A DNA stretch of 21,617 nt, from positions 1 to 21,617 of the forward strand of contig CAMPJM010000014.1 of NCBI GenBank assembly GCA_946886805.1. The letters are read 5' to 3'. The DNA comes from an uncultured Flammeovirgaceae bacterium. Its GTDB lineage: Bacteria; Bacteroidota; Bacteroidia; Cytophagales; Cyclobacteriaceae. A program made the position numbers and the translations under genes. Each line of letters starts with the position of its first letter. The first letter of the stretch is position 1. The notes beneath the pieces were generated by a model that was given only the letters and a program-made list of their open reading frames with translations, had not been told where the DNA came from and searched no databases. Of the stretch, positions 8,052-15,314 are shown in pieces.

Positions 8052-8384
8052 ATGAAAGAAATAAAAGCATTTATAAAACCTAACAGGGTTCATAAAGTAG
8101 TTGAAGCCCTAAAAGAAGATGGTTTCGAAAGCGTAAACCTTTCCAAAGGGGAAGGCACGGGGGCATATAAAAGTAAAGATGCCTCTCCTTCACTGGATTT
8201 CCATTTTACAGATAGTCCTATTGTGAAGCTTGAATTGGTTTGCCAGAATGAAAAGGCGGAGAAGGCCGTGAATGTGATTTGCGTAAATGCACGGTCTCCC
8301 TACCGGGCAGATGGTATTGTCTATGTTACGGACATTGAAGACGCCTACAGGATCAAGACAGGGAAATCCATAAAAAGATCTTAA
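8052..8384 (+). CDS. PII-like regulatory protein linked to metal efflux (PII-NG type)
   Basis: 110 residues with the PII/GlnB fold pattern: MKEIKAFIKPNRVHKVVEAL opening strand and helix, a T-loop region, KLELVCQNEKAEKAVNVI second repeat, and the closing ADGIVYVTDIEDAYRIKTGK. The T-loop (about residues 34-55, with GEGTGAYKSKD) does not match GlnB/GlnK: the uridylylated Tyr51 context and the GDGK ATP-contact segment are not conserved. A distinct PII group (PII-NG) next to CusABC/CzcABC pumps is described in the literature, and the position right after czcB fits it. It probably senses a small ligand, nucleotide or metal and modulates the efflux system rather than nitrogen metabolism; that role is inference. 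Confidence 0.8.
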   Translation: MKEIKAFIKPNRVHKVVEALKEDGFESVNLSKGEGTGAYKSKDASPSLDFHFTDSPIVKLELVCQNEKAEKAVNVICVNARSPYRADGIVYVTDIEDAYRIKTGKSIKRS

Positions 8385-8396
8385 TTAGGTGATGCC

Positions 8397-8777
8397 ATGC
8401 TGACCCCTATAGAGGAAATGCAGGTTCTCGCAACACAGAGAGGAGGTTTTTGTCTGTCAGACCTGTATTTAAACAGTAAATCAAAGCTGTGGTGGAAATG
8501 TGAAAAAGGCCACCGCTGGCAGGCAACCCCTTTTAGTGTGAAGATCAGAAAAAGCTGGTGCCCCATATGCGCGAATAACCAGCCACTTGGATTGGCAAAG
8601 ATGAAAGAGATAGCAAAAAACAAAGGAGGAAAATGTCTTTCGAATGCCTATGTTAACGCCAAGGTTGCTTTGCAATGGGAGTGCCGGAAAGGACATACTT
8701 TTAGGGCAACTCCCGATAAGGTAACCCAGGGCAGTTGGTGCCCTGAATGCAAGATAAATTCTTTACATACTGATTAA
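8397..8777 (+). CDS. Two-repeat zinc-ribbon protein (uncharacterised)
   Basis: 126 residues made almost wholly of two similar ~50-residue units. Unit 1 has C35-x2-GH(38-39) and WCPIC (C55, C58). Unit 2 has C96-x2-GH(99-100) and WCPEC (C115, C118). Each unit also shares GG-x-CLS, an N-x-K motif and an ATP tripeptide in Q/R-ATP, so they arose by duplication. The pattern resembles the treble-clef/zinc-ribbon repeats of DUF4379-like proteins, which in other settings are attached to nuclease domains; here no other domain is present. It lies 12 bases after the PII-like gene and 2 bases before a CDF exporter, so it is surely in the operon. Possible roles, by inference only, are cytoplasmic zinc binding, sensing or nucleic-acid binding. 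Confidence 0.72.
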   Translation: MLTPIEEMQVLATQRGGFCLSDLYLNSKSKLWWKCEKGHRWQATPFSVKIRKSWCPICANNQPLGLAKMKEIAKNKGGKCLSNAYVNAKVALQWECRKGHTFRATPDKVTQGSWCPECKINSLHTD

Positions 8778-8779
8778 TA

Positions 8780-9616
8780 ATGTCAAACAAAAAAGATAAC
8801 AGCATCAGGACCGCATTTTTCCTTAACCTGGCCTTTACGGTACTGGAATTAGCAGGCGGTATCATTTCGGGCAGCATCGCCATACTGGCCGATTCGCTGC
8901 ATGATTTTGCCGATAGCCTTTCCCTGGGTGCAGGCTGGTATTTTGAGAATAAATCCAAAAAAGGAAGTTCCGATAAATACTCTTACGGCTATGCCCGCTT
9001 TTCTTTATTGGGCGCCATGATAAACGCAATGACGCTATTGCTGGGTTCAATATATATTTTTTATGTATCGATTGACAGAATTCTCAACCCACAAATGCCT
9101 GACGCCTATTGGATGCTTGGAGTATCGGTCATTGGTATTGCCCTTAATGGAATAGGCGTATGGAAATTAAAATCGGGCAAATCCATGAACAAGCAGGTGA
9201 TGATGATCCACCTTTTGGAAGATGCATTGGGATGGGTTGCTGTTCTAATAGGCAGTATTGTCCTGCTGTTCTACAATATCCCGGTTATAGATCCCATACT
9301 GGCCATAGCAATTAACCTGATAGTGCTTGTATTTGCCTTGAGCAAGCTGGTAAAGGCATTAAAGATCATGCTGCAAAAAGTACCTTCAAACATAAACTTA
9401 CCTGAGCTGCGACAAAAAATACTTTGCCTGGACAAAGTAAAAGAAGTTTCGCACCTGCATGTATGGTCACTTACGGAAGAAAAGCTTGTAGTAACGGTAC
9501 ATGTTCAAGTTTCAGATATTCAATCTTTGCATGATGCCGCAGAAGTAAAACAACAGATAGAAAATATTTTCAGCGATATGGACACGGAACATATCAGCAT
9601 CGATTTAAAGTATTGA
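8780..9616 (+). CDS. CDF-family cation exporter, Zn-type site (CzcD-like)
   Basis: 278 residues with six predicted membrane helices and a cytoplasmic C-terminal domain. The transport site is of the His-Asp/His-Asp class typical of zinc-type CDF proteins: H41 and D45 in helix 2 (ADSLHDFADS), H144 and D148 in helix 5 (HLLEDALGW). The C-terminal domain has the family signature SHLHVWSLT near residue 225. The usual His-rich loop between helices 4 and 5 is absent (KSGKSMNKQ instead). It would exchange cytoplasmic Zn (also Cd or Co) for protons, delivering metal to the periplasm where the CzcA system can take it. The start follows the zinc-ribbon stop by two bases, indicating translational coupling. 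Confidence 0.92.
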   Translation: MSNKKDNSIRTAFFLNLAFTVLELAGGIISGSIAILADSLHDFADSLSLGAGWYFENKSKKGSSDKYSYGYARFSLLGAMINAMTLLLGSIYIFYVSIDRILNPQMPDAYWMLGVSVIGIALNGIGVWKLKSGKSMNKQVMMIHLLEDALGWVAVLIGSIVLLFYNIPVIDPILAIAINLIVLVFALSKLVKALKIMLQKVPSNINLPELRQKILCLDKVKEVSHLHVWSLTEEKLVVTVHVQVSDIQSLHDAAEVKQQIENIFSDMDTEHISIDLKY

Positions 9617-9690
9617 CATTAAAGAAAAAAATAATTTAATAATTTCAATTCAATTTTATAATAAATATCGAATCCTAAAAACGAAAAAAA

Positions 9691-10011
9691 ATGAGAACAA
9701 ACATCCTAAAAACAGTTGGCCTGGCCGGTATCCTCTTAGCAATGTATGCCTGTAGTGGTGGAGGCACCGATGTAGTGGATTCCGGCACCTATCAAGGTGT
9801 CGTAAAAGAGGTGGAGCCGGAGAAAACAGAAATTTACGTGGAAACAGCCGATGACAAAACGTTGGAGCTTTATTTCACTGAGCAAACCACGCTCACTCAA
9901 AATGGACAATCTGTAGATTTTTCCACACTACAGGAAGGCCAAAAGGTAGAAGTGGAAGTGGAAAAAGTGGGGAAACGTTTGGACCCTATTTCAGTTGAAA
10001 TCTTGGAATAG
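9691..10011 (+). CDS. Small lipoprotein with OB-like beta domain (unknown function)
   Basis: 106 residues. The signal peptide ends with a slightly atypical lipobox (AMYAC, C21), followed by SGGG, which suggests membrane anchoring. The mature ~80 residues alternate short strands (YQGVVKEVEPEKTEIYVETA, then EGQKVEVEVEKVGKRLDPISVEILE), the pattern of small OB-fold or DUF5666-like domains. No metal-binding cluster is visible. The 74-base gap before it is AT-rich and could hold a promoter, although I find no -7 consensus. The next gene starts one base after its stop, so the two are coupled. Confidence 0.7.
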   Translation: MRTNILKTVGLAGILLAMYACSGGGTDVVDSGTYQGVVKEVEPEKTEIYVETADDKTLELYFTEQTTLTQNGQSVDFSTLQEGQKVEVEVEKVGKRLDPISVEILE

Positions 10012-10012
10012 C

Positions 10013-10501
10013 ATGGATCAGTTACCTGAATTTTTGCGGACAGAGACTTGGCACCCTCTGTCCGTTCATTTTCCTATTGCTTTGTTAATTACAGCTTTTT
10101 TATTTAAAACAATAGCCTTAAAGAACAAAAAAGAAGTCTGGCATCAGGGCGGGAGCATTTTATTATATGCCGGTACTGTTGGGGCATGGATTGCCATATA
10201 TACTGGTTTAATGGCTGATGAAGCCGTAACACGTACATTATGCGATCCCACCGTACTCGAAGACCATGAAAATTCAGCCAATATTATGGCTTGGCTTTTT
10301 TCAGCGGCTGCTATACTTGATCTTATTTATTGGACGTGTATTTTACCTCTTAAAAGGATGTGGTTTAAAATACTGGTCTTTATCCTTCTGCTTACAGGCA
10401 CTGGCTTTCTACTCCGTGTAGGGCATTTGGGCGCTTCATTGGTGTATCAGCAAGGCGCGGGCGTTTATAAACCATCCCCTGATTGTACTGAATTTAATTA
10501 A
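10013..10501 (+). CDS. DUF2231-family integral membrane protein
   Basis: 162 residues with four predicted membrane helices. The signature WHPLSVHFPIALL (~residues 13-25) is the hallmark of DUF2231, whose conserved His residues may bind a metal or haem. A later GHLGASLVYQQGAGV block is also typical. I take ATG 10013 rather than the in-frame TTG at 9995, because the TTG would overlap the lipoprotein gene by 17 bases and ATG follows its TAG by one base. The molecular role of DUF2231 is not established. Its position between a lipoprotein and a CDF exporter in a metal island suggests membrane metal handling or redox, by inference. Confidence 0.82.
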   Translation: MDQLPEFLRTETWHPLSVHFPIALLITAFLFKTIALKNKKEVWHQGGSILLYAGTVGAWIAIYTGLMADEAVTRTLCDPTVLEDHENSANIMAWLFSAAAILDLIYWTCILPLKRMWFKILVFILLLTGTGFLLRVGHLGASLVYQQGAGVYKPSPDCTEFN

Positions 10502-10518
10502 AATAACTAACAGATAAA

Positions 10519-11421
10519 ATGACTAAAACAGAATTACCCATCCCAACCACCAATAAAGGCCTTCGCACCACGCTTATTGGTATAATAGTCAGTGCGCTTC
10601 TGGCTATAGTCAAAGCTTTGGGAGGGATTTTTGGCCACTCCTATGCGTTGATCGCTGATGCCATAGAATCAGGGGCAGATGTTTTTACCTCTACCATGCT
10701 GTGGGTAGGGTTAAAATGGTCCGCAAAACCTGCTGATGAAAATCACCCGTACGGACATGGAAAAGCAGAAGCCTTAATAGCATTGGGTATTTCCTTGGCA
10801 TTGGTGGCCGCAGCGGGGGTTATTATTTGGAACAGTGTGCTACATATTTTGGAACCTCATAAAACACCAGCGCCATTTACACTCATTATTCTGGTTGTTG
10901 TGATTTTGACCAAAGAACTCCTTTTTCGTTTTGTCCTGAAGACCGGAAACGAAATCAACAGTGGAGCAGTAAAGGCCGATGCCTTTCACCACCGTAGCGA
11001 TGCCATCACTTCGGCTGCTGCTTTTATAGGAATTACCATTGCCTTAATCGGCGGGGAAGGATATGAAGTAGCTGACGATTATGCAGCATTGTTGGCAGGT
11101 GGGTTTATTATTTATAATGCCTATGGAATTGCTCGCCCTGCCATAGGCGAATTGTTGGACGAAGCCTTGGCACCAGAGATGCATGAACGGATCAGGAAAC
11201 TTGCAGATACGGTCGAAGGCGTTAAGCATGTGGAGAAATTCTATTCACGAAAAATGGGAACAGCATATCATGTAGATTTGCATATTTGGGTAGATGGCCG
11301 TATTCCGGTTGAAAAAGGGCATGATATTGCCCACAGGGTGAAGGATAAAATTTTAATGAATGTTCCAGAGGTAATAGACGTTCATATTCATGTAGAACCT
11401 GATTTAAAGATGGGACAATAA
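10519..11421 (+). CDS. Second CDF-family cation exporter (FieF-like subgroup)
   Basis: 300 residues, six predicted helices plus the C-terminal domain (AYHVDLHIWVDG, and VHIHVEP at the end). The site differs from the CDF at 8780: helix 2 reads IADAIESGADVF, giving E50 and D54 in place of His-Asp, while helix 5 keeps H157 and D161 (AFHHRSDA). HPYGHGKAEA, residues 76-85, is a conserved family motif. Acidic residues in helix 2 are typical of Fe/Mn/Zn-type (FieF/YiiP-like) members, so this exporter may favour different cations. It lies 17 bases after DUF2231 and 24 bases before the Fur-family gene. Confidence 0.92.
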   Translation: MTKTELPIPTTNKGLRTTLIGIIVSALLAIVKALGGIFGHSYALIADAIESGADVFTSTMLWVGLKWSAKPADENHPYGHGKAEALIALGISLALVAAAGVIIWNSVLHILEPHKTPAPFTLIILVVVILTKELLFRFVLKTGNEINSGAVKADAFHHRSDAITSAAAFIGITIALIGGEGYEVADDYAALLAGGFIIYNAYGIARPAIGELLDEALAPEMHERIRKLADTVEGVKHVEKFYSRKMGTAYHVDLHIWVDGRIPVEKGHDIAHRVKDKILMNVPEVIDVHIHVEPDLKMGQ

Positions 11422-11445
11422 CGGGCAATAAACCTGAGGATTAAG

Positions 11446-11862
11446 ATGCTTAAAGACATTGAAGATAAACTCCAGAATAAAAATATTCGTCCCACTGCAA
11501 TGCGGCTGTTGGTGATGGATGTCTTGTCCGGTCAGGAAGCGGCCATCAGCCTCTCCGAACTGGAAAAATCATTTGAAAAGTCAGACAGGGTAACGCTTTT
11601 TAGAACCCTGAAAACATTTCAGGAAAAAGGGTTGGTACATAGTATCGATGACGGTACCGGGGCACCCAAGTATGCCCTTTGCCAAGAGGGCTGTAATTGT
11701 GATATAGAAAGGGACCTGCATGTACATTTTCATTGCCGGGTGTGCAATGAAACTTTTTGTCTCCCAAAATATAAAATCCCTGAAATTGATTTGCCGGAAA
11801 AGTTCAGCCCTGAAGAGGCCAATTTGGTGGTAAAAGGCGTTTGTGGGAAATGTTCAATTTAA
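11446..11862 (+). CDS. Fur-family metal-responsive repressor (Zur-like)
   Basis: 138 residues. The N-terminal winged helix-turn-helix includes NIRPTAMRLLVMDVL (13-27) and the recognition region DRVTLFRTLKTFQEKGLV (47-64). The dimerisation domain has HVHFHC-RVC (His 92, 94, 96; Cys 97, 100) and a C-terminal CGKC (C133, C136), the paired CxxC structural zinc site. Additional cysteines (C79, C83, C85) precede the His cluster and are less usual. Family members are dimeric repressors of metal uptake or efflux genes; Zn-sensing is the best guess from the CxxC pairs and zinc context. It may act on the palindrome at 1365-1381 and on its own locus, which is inference. It sits third in the 9691-11862 set. 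Confidence 0.9.
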   Translation: MLKDIEDKLQNKNIRPTAMRLLVMDVLSGQEAAISLSELEKSFEKSDRVTLFRTLKTFQEKGLVHSIDDGTGAPKYALCQEGCNCDIERDLHVHFHCRVCNETFCLPKYKIPEIDLPEKFSPEEANLVVKGVCGKCSI

Positions 11863-11880
11863 AAATGCAATTCCTGTGCA

Positions 11881-11913
11881 TTGAATTTTAAAGTAATTTT
11901 AAAGAAAATTCAA
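11881..11913. terminator. AT-rich hairpin after the Fur-family gene
   Basis: TTGAATTTT (11881-11889) pairs exactly with AAAATTCAA (11905-11913), 15-base loop. It is preceded by AATGCA/TGCATT (11864-11869 and 11877-11882), which recalls the palindrome at 1365. It is short of G:C pairs and has no T-run, so termination is uncertain; the TGCA arms could instead be an autoregulatory operator. Confidence 0.3.
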
Positions 11914-11918
11914 ATGAA

Positions 11919-12278
11919 ATGAAGCTCAATACATCTATGCCCAAGCGTCTAAAATTGCACTACCAAAAAGAATTGGCAGCATACAGAGAATCTTACAGCG
12001 AAAAAAAGCTTCAACAGTCCTGAAGGCACCTGGAACGGGCACATATCCTTGGGCAGCCTTACCCTTTTCAGCACTCTAAAGTGCATTGGCTCATGCTAAA
12101 ATTTGGGATTAGAATTAAGAATGCAAAAGAAATATTGGGCCAGATCCCCCGGCTACTGGTTGGTGGTGTAAAATCTTTCGTAGGAACAATTCCTGTGGGC
12201 AATACTGGAGGGACCAACGTACCTCCTTTGAAACCAATGGAAATACCGAAAGATTTACAACAAATTATTGCCGGTTAA
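11919..12278 (+). pseudogene. DUF3703 gene interrupted by one in-frame TGA
   Basis: Reading from ATG 11919 gives MKLNTSMPKRLKLHYQKEL..., then after 34 codons a TGA at 12021-12023, then in the same frame RHLERAHILGQPYPFQHSK and on to the end at 12278 (VPVGNTGG-like and PPLKPMEIP near the C-terminus). The whole 119-codon frame fits the DUF3703 family, where a Trp precedes RHLERAHILGQ, so TGG has probably changed to TGA. No frameshift is needed. A 65-residue product from ATG 12081 could be made, but it would lack the conserved N-terminal half. DUF3703 members occur in metal and mercury resistance clusters; function unknown. Alternatives are a sequencing error or readthrough. Confidence 0.72.
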
Positions 12279-12303
12279 AAGAATGACGGCAAAAATTAAA
12301 ATT

Positions 12304-12615
12304 ATGGATAGCAAAGTAAATCAACTCAGTTGTCAACTCACCTCGCCTGAGCTAAAACAAAGAAAAGCAACTGTAATTGCTACACTGAAAAAATTAGTGA
12401 AAGAAAGACAGGAAATAAACAACGGGTTTAGGTACAAGTTGAATGGTTCTGATGAAGTGCTCGATCTGCTCAACGACTTTATCAAAACCGAACGCCTCTG
12501 CTGTAATTTTTTCAACTTCAGTCTTTCCGTATCTGACAATGAATCTCCTGTTTGGTTGGAATTATCAGGCCCTGAAGGAGCAAAAGAATTTATTACAACT
12601 GAGATTGAATTTTAA
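12304..12615 (+). CDS. Small cytoplasmic protein with CC motif (unknown, metal-cluster associated)
   Basis: 103 residues from ATG 12304 (MDSKVNQLSCQLTSPELKQRK); an alternative in-frame ATG at 12283 would add MTAKIKI. No signal peptide or membrane span. The notable segment is IKTERLCCNFFNFSL (about residues 60-74), where the two adjacent Cys and the Cys at residue 10 could be metal or redox ligands. I recall similar short proteins with ERLCCDFF beside mercury or heavy-metal genes in Bacteroidota, but have no named family. It follows the broken DUF3703 gene by 26 bases and precedes the NicO-like gene, so it is part of the resistance block. Confidence 0.6.
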   Translation: MDSKVNQLSCQLTSPELKQRKATVIATLKKLVKERQEINNGFRYKLNGSDEVLDLLNDFIKTERLCCNFFNFSLSVSDNESPVWLELSGPEGAKEFITTEIEF

Positions 12616-12638
12616 GCTGCACAACAGAAGATTAAACT

Positions 12639-13256
12639 ATGATTACACTCTTCACCGGTACCATTTTACTGAGCCTGCTTCATGGTCTCATCCCTAGCCA
12701 CTGGATCCCGGTGCTGGCTCTGAAGGAAAAGTTTGCCTGGCCTGCCGGTAAAACGATTCGTATCGCGATGCTGGCGGCATTGGCACATTCGCTTAGCACT
12801 TTTCTTTTGGGCGTATTTCTGGGTCTGTTTAGTCTAACCTTATCCGACAATTTAAGTAGCTACACCCACTGGGTTATACCTATACTCCTCGTGCTTATTG
12901 GTGTCTACTTTATCGTGCAACATCACCGTCACAATCATTTCAATGTAGCAGAAAAGCAAAAGCTGGAAAAAGCCGGAGCAGGCCAGGTCATTACGCTCCT
13001 TGTTTTTATGATGTTCCTTTCACCCTGTCTTGAAATTGAAGCCTATTTTATTATGGCAGGAACATACGGTTGGCCGGTAATCATAGCAATTGGGGTATTA
13101 TATACTATAGTTTCCGTTGCAGGAATTACGCTTTGGGTAGCACTGGCCCAAAAAGGGCTGCACAAATTCAATTGGCACAGACTGGAGCATAATGCCGGGC
13201 TTATTTCCGGGATAGTATTGATCATTACAGGGATAATATCATTCTTCACGCATTAA
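12639..13256 (+). CDS. Polytopic membrane protein, putative NicO/UreH-like metal transporter
   Basis: 205 residues with about six hydrophobic helices. The first helix has LHGLIPSHWIPVLAL (residues 14-28), a histidine pair (H15, H21) close to the H-x5-H signature of the NicO/UreH/sulfite-exporter-like transporter group. A His-rich loop QHHRHNHFNV lies around residues 93-102, as often found in nickel/cobalt exporters such as RcnA, and another FMMFLSPCLEIEAYFIMAG segment has conserved-looking Pro, Cys and Glu. A divalent cation transporter or accessory permease is plausible from context, but family assignment is tentative. The gap to the P-type ATPase gene is 13 bases. Confidence 0.65.
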   Translation: MITLFTGTILLSLLHGLIPSHWIPVLALKEKFAWPAGKTIRIAMLAALAHSLSTFLLGVFLGLFSLTLSDNLSSYTHWVIPILLVLIGVYFIVQHHRHNHFNVAEKQKLEKAGAGQVITLLVFMMFLSPCLEIEAYFIMAGTYGWPVIIAIGVLYTIVSVAGITLWVALAQKGLHKFNWHRLEHNAGLISGIVLIITGIISFFTH

Positions 13257-13269
13257 ACTGAATCAAGAT

Positions 13270-15243
13270 ATGGAACGATATACGAACTTAAAGAAAAATG
13301 AAAACTTAGAACTGGATCATCTGGAAAAAGTTGTTGAATCCAAAAGACAGCCAAAAAAGAATAAAGACCATGACCATGACGGTGAAGAAACAGGCTGGAA
13401 AGCTCATTGGGACTTACTGCTTGCGCTCCTGATCCTGGTTACACTCCTAATACTTGAATATGGGTTTAACCTGGAAATTCCCAATATTCCATTGTTGGCA
13501 ATCAACCTCATTGCTTATCTTCTTGCAGGAAGAATGGTACTAAATCTAGCCTGGCGAAAATCAAAAAGAGGGGATTTCTTCAATGAATTTGTTTTGATGA
13601 GCGTCGCAACTATAGGCGCTTTCATTATTGGCGAATATGAAGAAGGAGTAGCAGTTATGGTATTTTATCAAATTGGCGAATGGTTCCAAGACTCAGCAGT
13701 TAACCGCGCCAAGAGAAGCATAAAAGCGCTACTCGATATAAGGCCTGATGAGGTAAGCGTTTTAAGGGATGGAAAAGCAGTGGTTACTAATCCGGCTACT
13801 GTTGAATTGGGTGAAAACATTCAGGTAAAGCCAGGCGAAAAGGTTGCTCTGGATGGGGAGTTGGTTTCTGAAAACGCCTCTTTTAACACAGCTGCTTTGA
13901 CCGGGGAGAGCAAACCAGATAACAAAAATAAGGGCGAGCAGGTATTAGCAGGGATGATCAACCTGAACACCCTTGCAGAGGTGAAGGTAACAGCACTCTT
14001 CAGGGATAGTAAGCTAAGTAAGATCCTGGAATTGGTACAGGAAGCCACAGCAAGAAAATCACAGACACAGCTCTTCATTTCCCGTTTTGCCAAAGTATAT
14101 ACCCCAATAGTGTTTTTCCTTGCTCTGGCACTGTGCTTACTGCCTTACTTTTTTGTTTCTGACTACATATTTGAGGATTGGTTTTACCGTGCCTTAGTAT
14201 TCCTGGTAATCAGTTGCCCCTGTGCGTTGGTGGTTTCAATTCCCTTGGGCTACTTTGGGGGTATTGGCCTTGCTTCCCGAAATGGAATTTTGTTCAAGGG
14301 TGGAAACTACCTGGATGTTATGACACAGGTAAAAACAGTGGTGATGGACAAAACGGGCACTTTAACTAAAGGAGTGTTCAAAGTTCAGCAGGTAGTACCA
14401 GAAGGGATTGAAAAAGAGGAACTGATAAAAATAGCAGCAGCACTTGAAAAGAACTCGACACATCCGATAGCCAAGGCAGTAACAGATTATGCGAATAAAA
14501 CCCACGAAGGCTTGCAGGCCTCAGACATTGAAGAAGTAGCAGGTCATGGGCTCAAAGGCACCGTTGACAGCAAAGAAGTGCTGGCCGGTAACCTGAAGCT
14601 GCTGAAGAAATATGATATCGCCTATCCTGCCGAAGTCGAACAGATAACAGATACCATTGTGGTATTGTCCATTGATAAAAAGTATGCCGGTTATATTACA
14701 ATCGCTGATGAAATAAAAGAAGATGCACACGAGGCCATCAAAGAGATGCACCGTCTAAACATTAAAACCGTAATGTTATCTGGTGATAAACAAACAGTAG
14801 TAGATCAGGTGGCGAAAGTATTGGGGATTGATGAAGCTTACGGTGGCTTGCTTCCGGATGGAAAGGTAGAACAAGTAGAAGCCCTCAAAAAAGAAGGCAG
14901 AAAATTGGCCTTTGTAGGCGATGGTGTCAACGATGCCCCCGTTATTGCCCTTGCAGATGTTGGCATTGCCATGGGCGGCTTAGGCAGTGATGCCACCATA
15001 GAAACAGCCGATGTAGTTATTCAAAACGACCAACCATCCAAAATAGCTGCAGCAATTAAAGCAGGAAATATTACAAGAAACATTGTCTGGCAAAACATCA
15101 TCCTCGCGATGACAGTCAAAATTATTGTTCTTGCATTAGGTGCAGGAGGTGTCGCTTCTCTCTGGGAAGCTGTTATTGCTGATGTTGGTGTTGCGTTATT
15201 GGCTATTTTGAATGCGGTAAGGATACAGCGGATGGACCTTTAG
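13270..15243 (+). CDS. P1B-type heavy-metal ATPase (ZntA/CadA-like, Zn/Cd/Pb)
   Basis: 657 residues. All catalytic landmarks are present: TGES (211-214) in the actuator domain, CPC (316-318) in the transport helix, DKTGT with phosphorylated D360, HP (398-399) in the nucleotide-binding domain, and GDGVND (550-555). The final helix pair has an invariant-type Lys in VKIIVLALG and Asp in IADVGVALLAILNAVRI, typical of the Zn/Cd/Pb group (P1B-2). There is no N-terminal HMA domain with CxxC; instead a short charged tail with KDHDHDG near residues 37-41 precedes the first helix. It drives ATP-powered export of cytoplasmic cations to the periplasm, matching the CDF exporters. It is the last intact gene of the metal block. 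Confidence 0.94.
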   Translation: MERYTNLKKNENLELDHLEKVVESKRQPKKNKDHDHDGEETGWKAHWDLLLALLILVTLLILEYGFNLEIPNIPLLAINLIAYLLAGRMVLNLAWRKSKRGDFFNEFVLMSVATIGAFIIGEYEEGVAVMVFYQIGEWFQDSAVNRAKRSIKALLDIRPDEVSVLRDGKAVVTNPATVELGENIQVKPGEKVALDGELVSENASFNTAALTGESKPDNKNKGEQVLAGMINLNTLAEVKVTALFRDSKLSKILELVQEATARKSQTQLFISRFAKVYTPIVFFLALALCLLPYFFVSDYIFEDWFYRALVFLVISCPCALVVSIPLGYFGGIGLASRNGILFKGGNYLDVMTQVKTVVMDKTGTLTKGVFKVQQVVPEGIEKEELIKIAAALEKNSTHPIAKAVTDYANKTHEGLQASDIEEVAGHGLKGTVDSKEVLAGNLKLLKKYDIAYPAEVEQITDTIVVLSIDKKYAGYITIADEIKEDAHEAIKEMHRLNIKTVMLSGDKQTVVDQVAKVLGIDEAYGGLLPDGKVEQVEALKKEGRKLAFVGDGVNDAPVIALADVGIAMGGLGSDATIETADVVIQNDQPSKIAAAIKAGNITRNIVWQNIILAMTVKIIVLALGAGGVASLWEAVIADVGVALLAILNAVRIQRMDL

Positions 15244-15256
15244 CTGATGGTTCGAA

Positions 15257-15310
15257 CCCTATGCCAACTTCAGCAAAAACAGGATTTGATACAGCTCCCT
15301 TATGCCAACT
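15257..15310. repeat. Near-identical direct repeats CCCT(T)ATGCCAACT
   Basis: CCCTATGCCAACT (15257-15269) and CCCTTATGCCAACT (15297-15310) lie 40 bases apart, immediately after the ATPase stop. They differ by one inserted T. They could be a scar of small duplication or past insertion, at the edge of the gene-free interval. Confidence 0.4.
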
Positions 15311-15314
15311 GATA

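Noticed and set aside
15249..15262. GGTTCGAACCC after the ATPase gene, like a tRNA T-loop
   Set aside because: The bases on either side do not form a T-stem, and no acceptor or anticodon arms are visible. It is a short palindrome, not a tRNA or clear attachment site.
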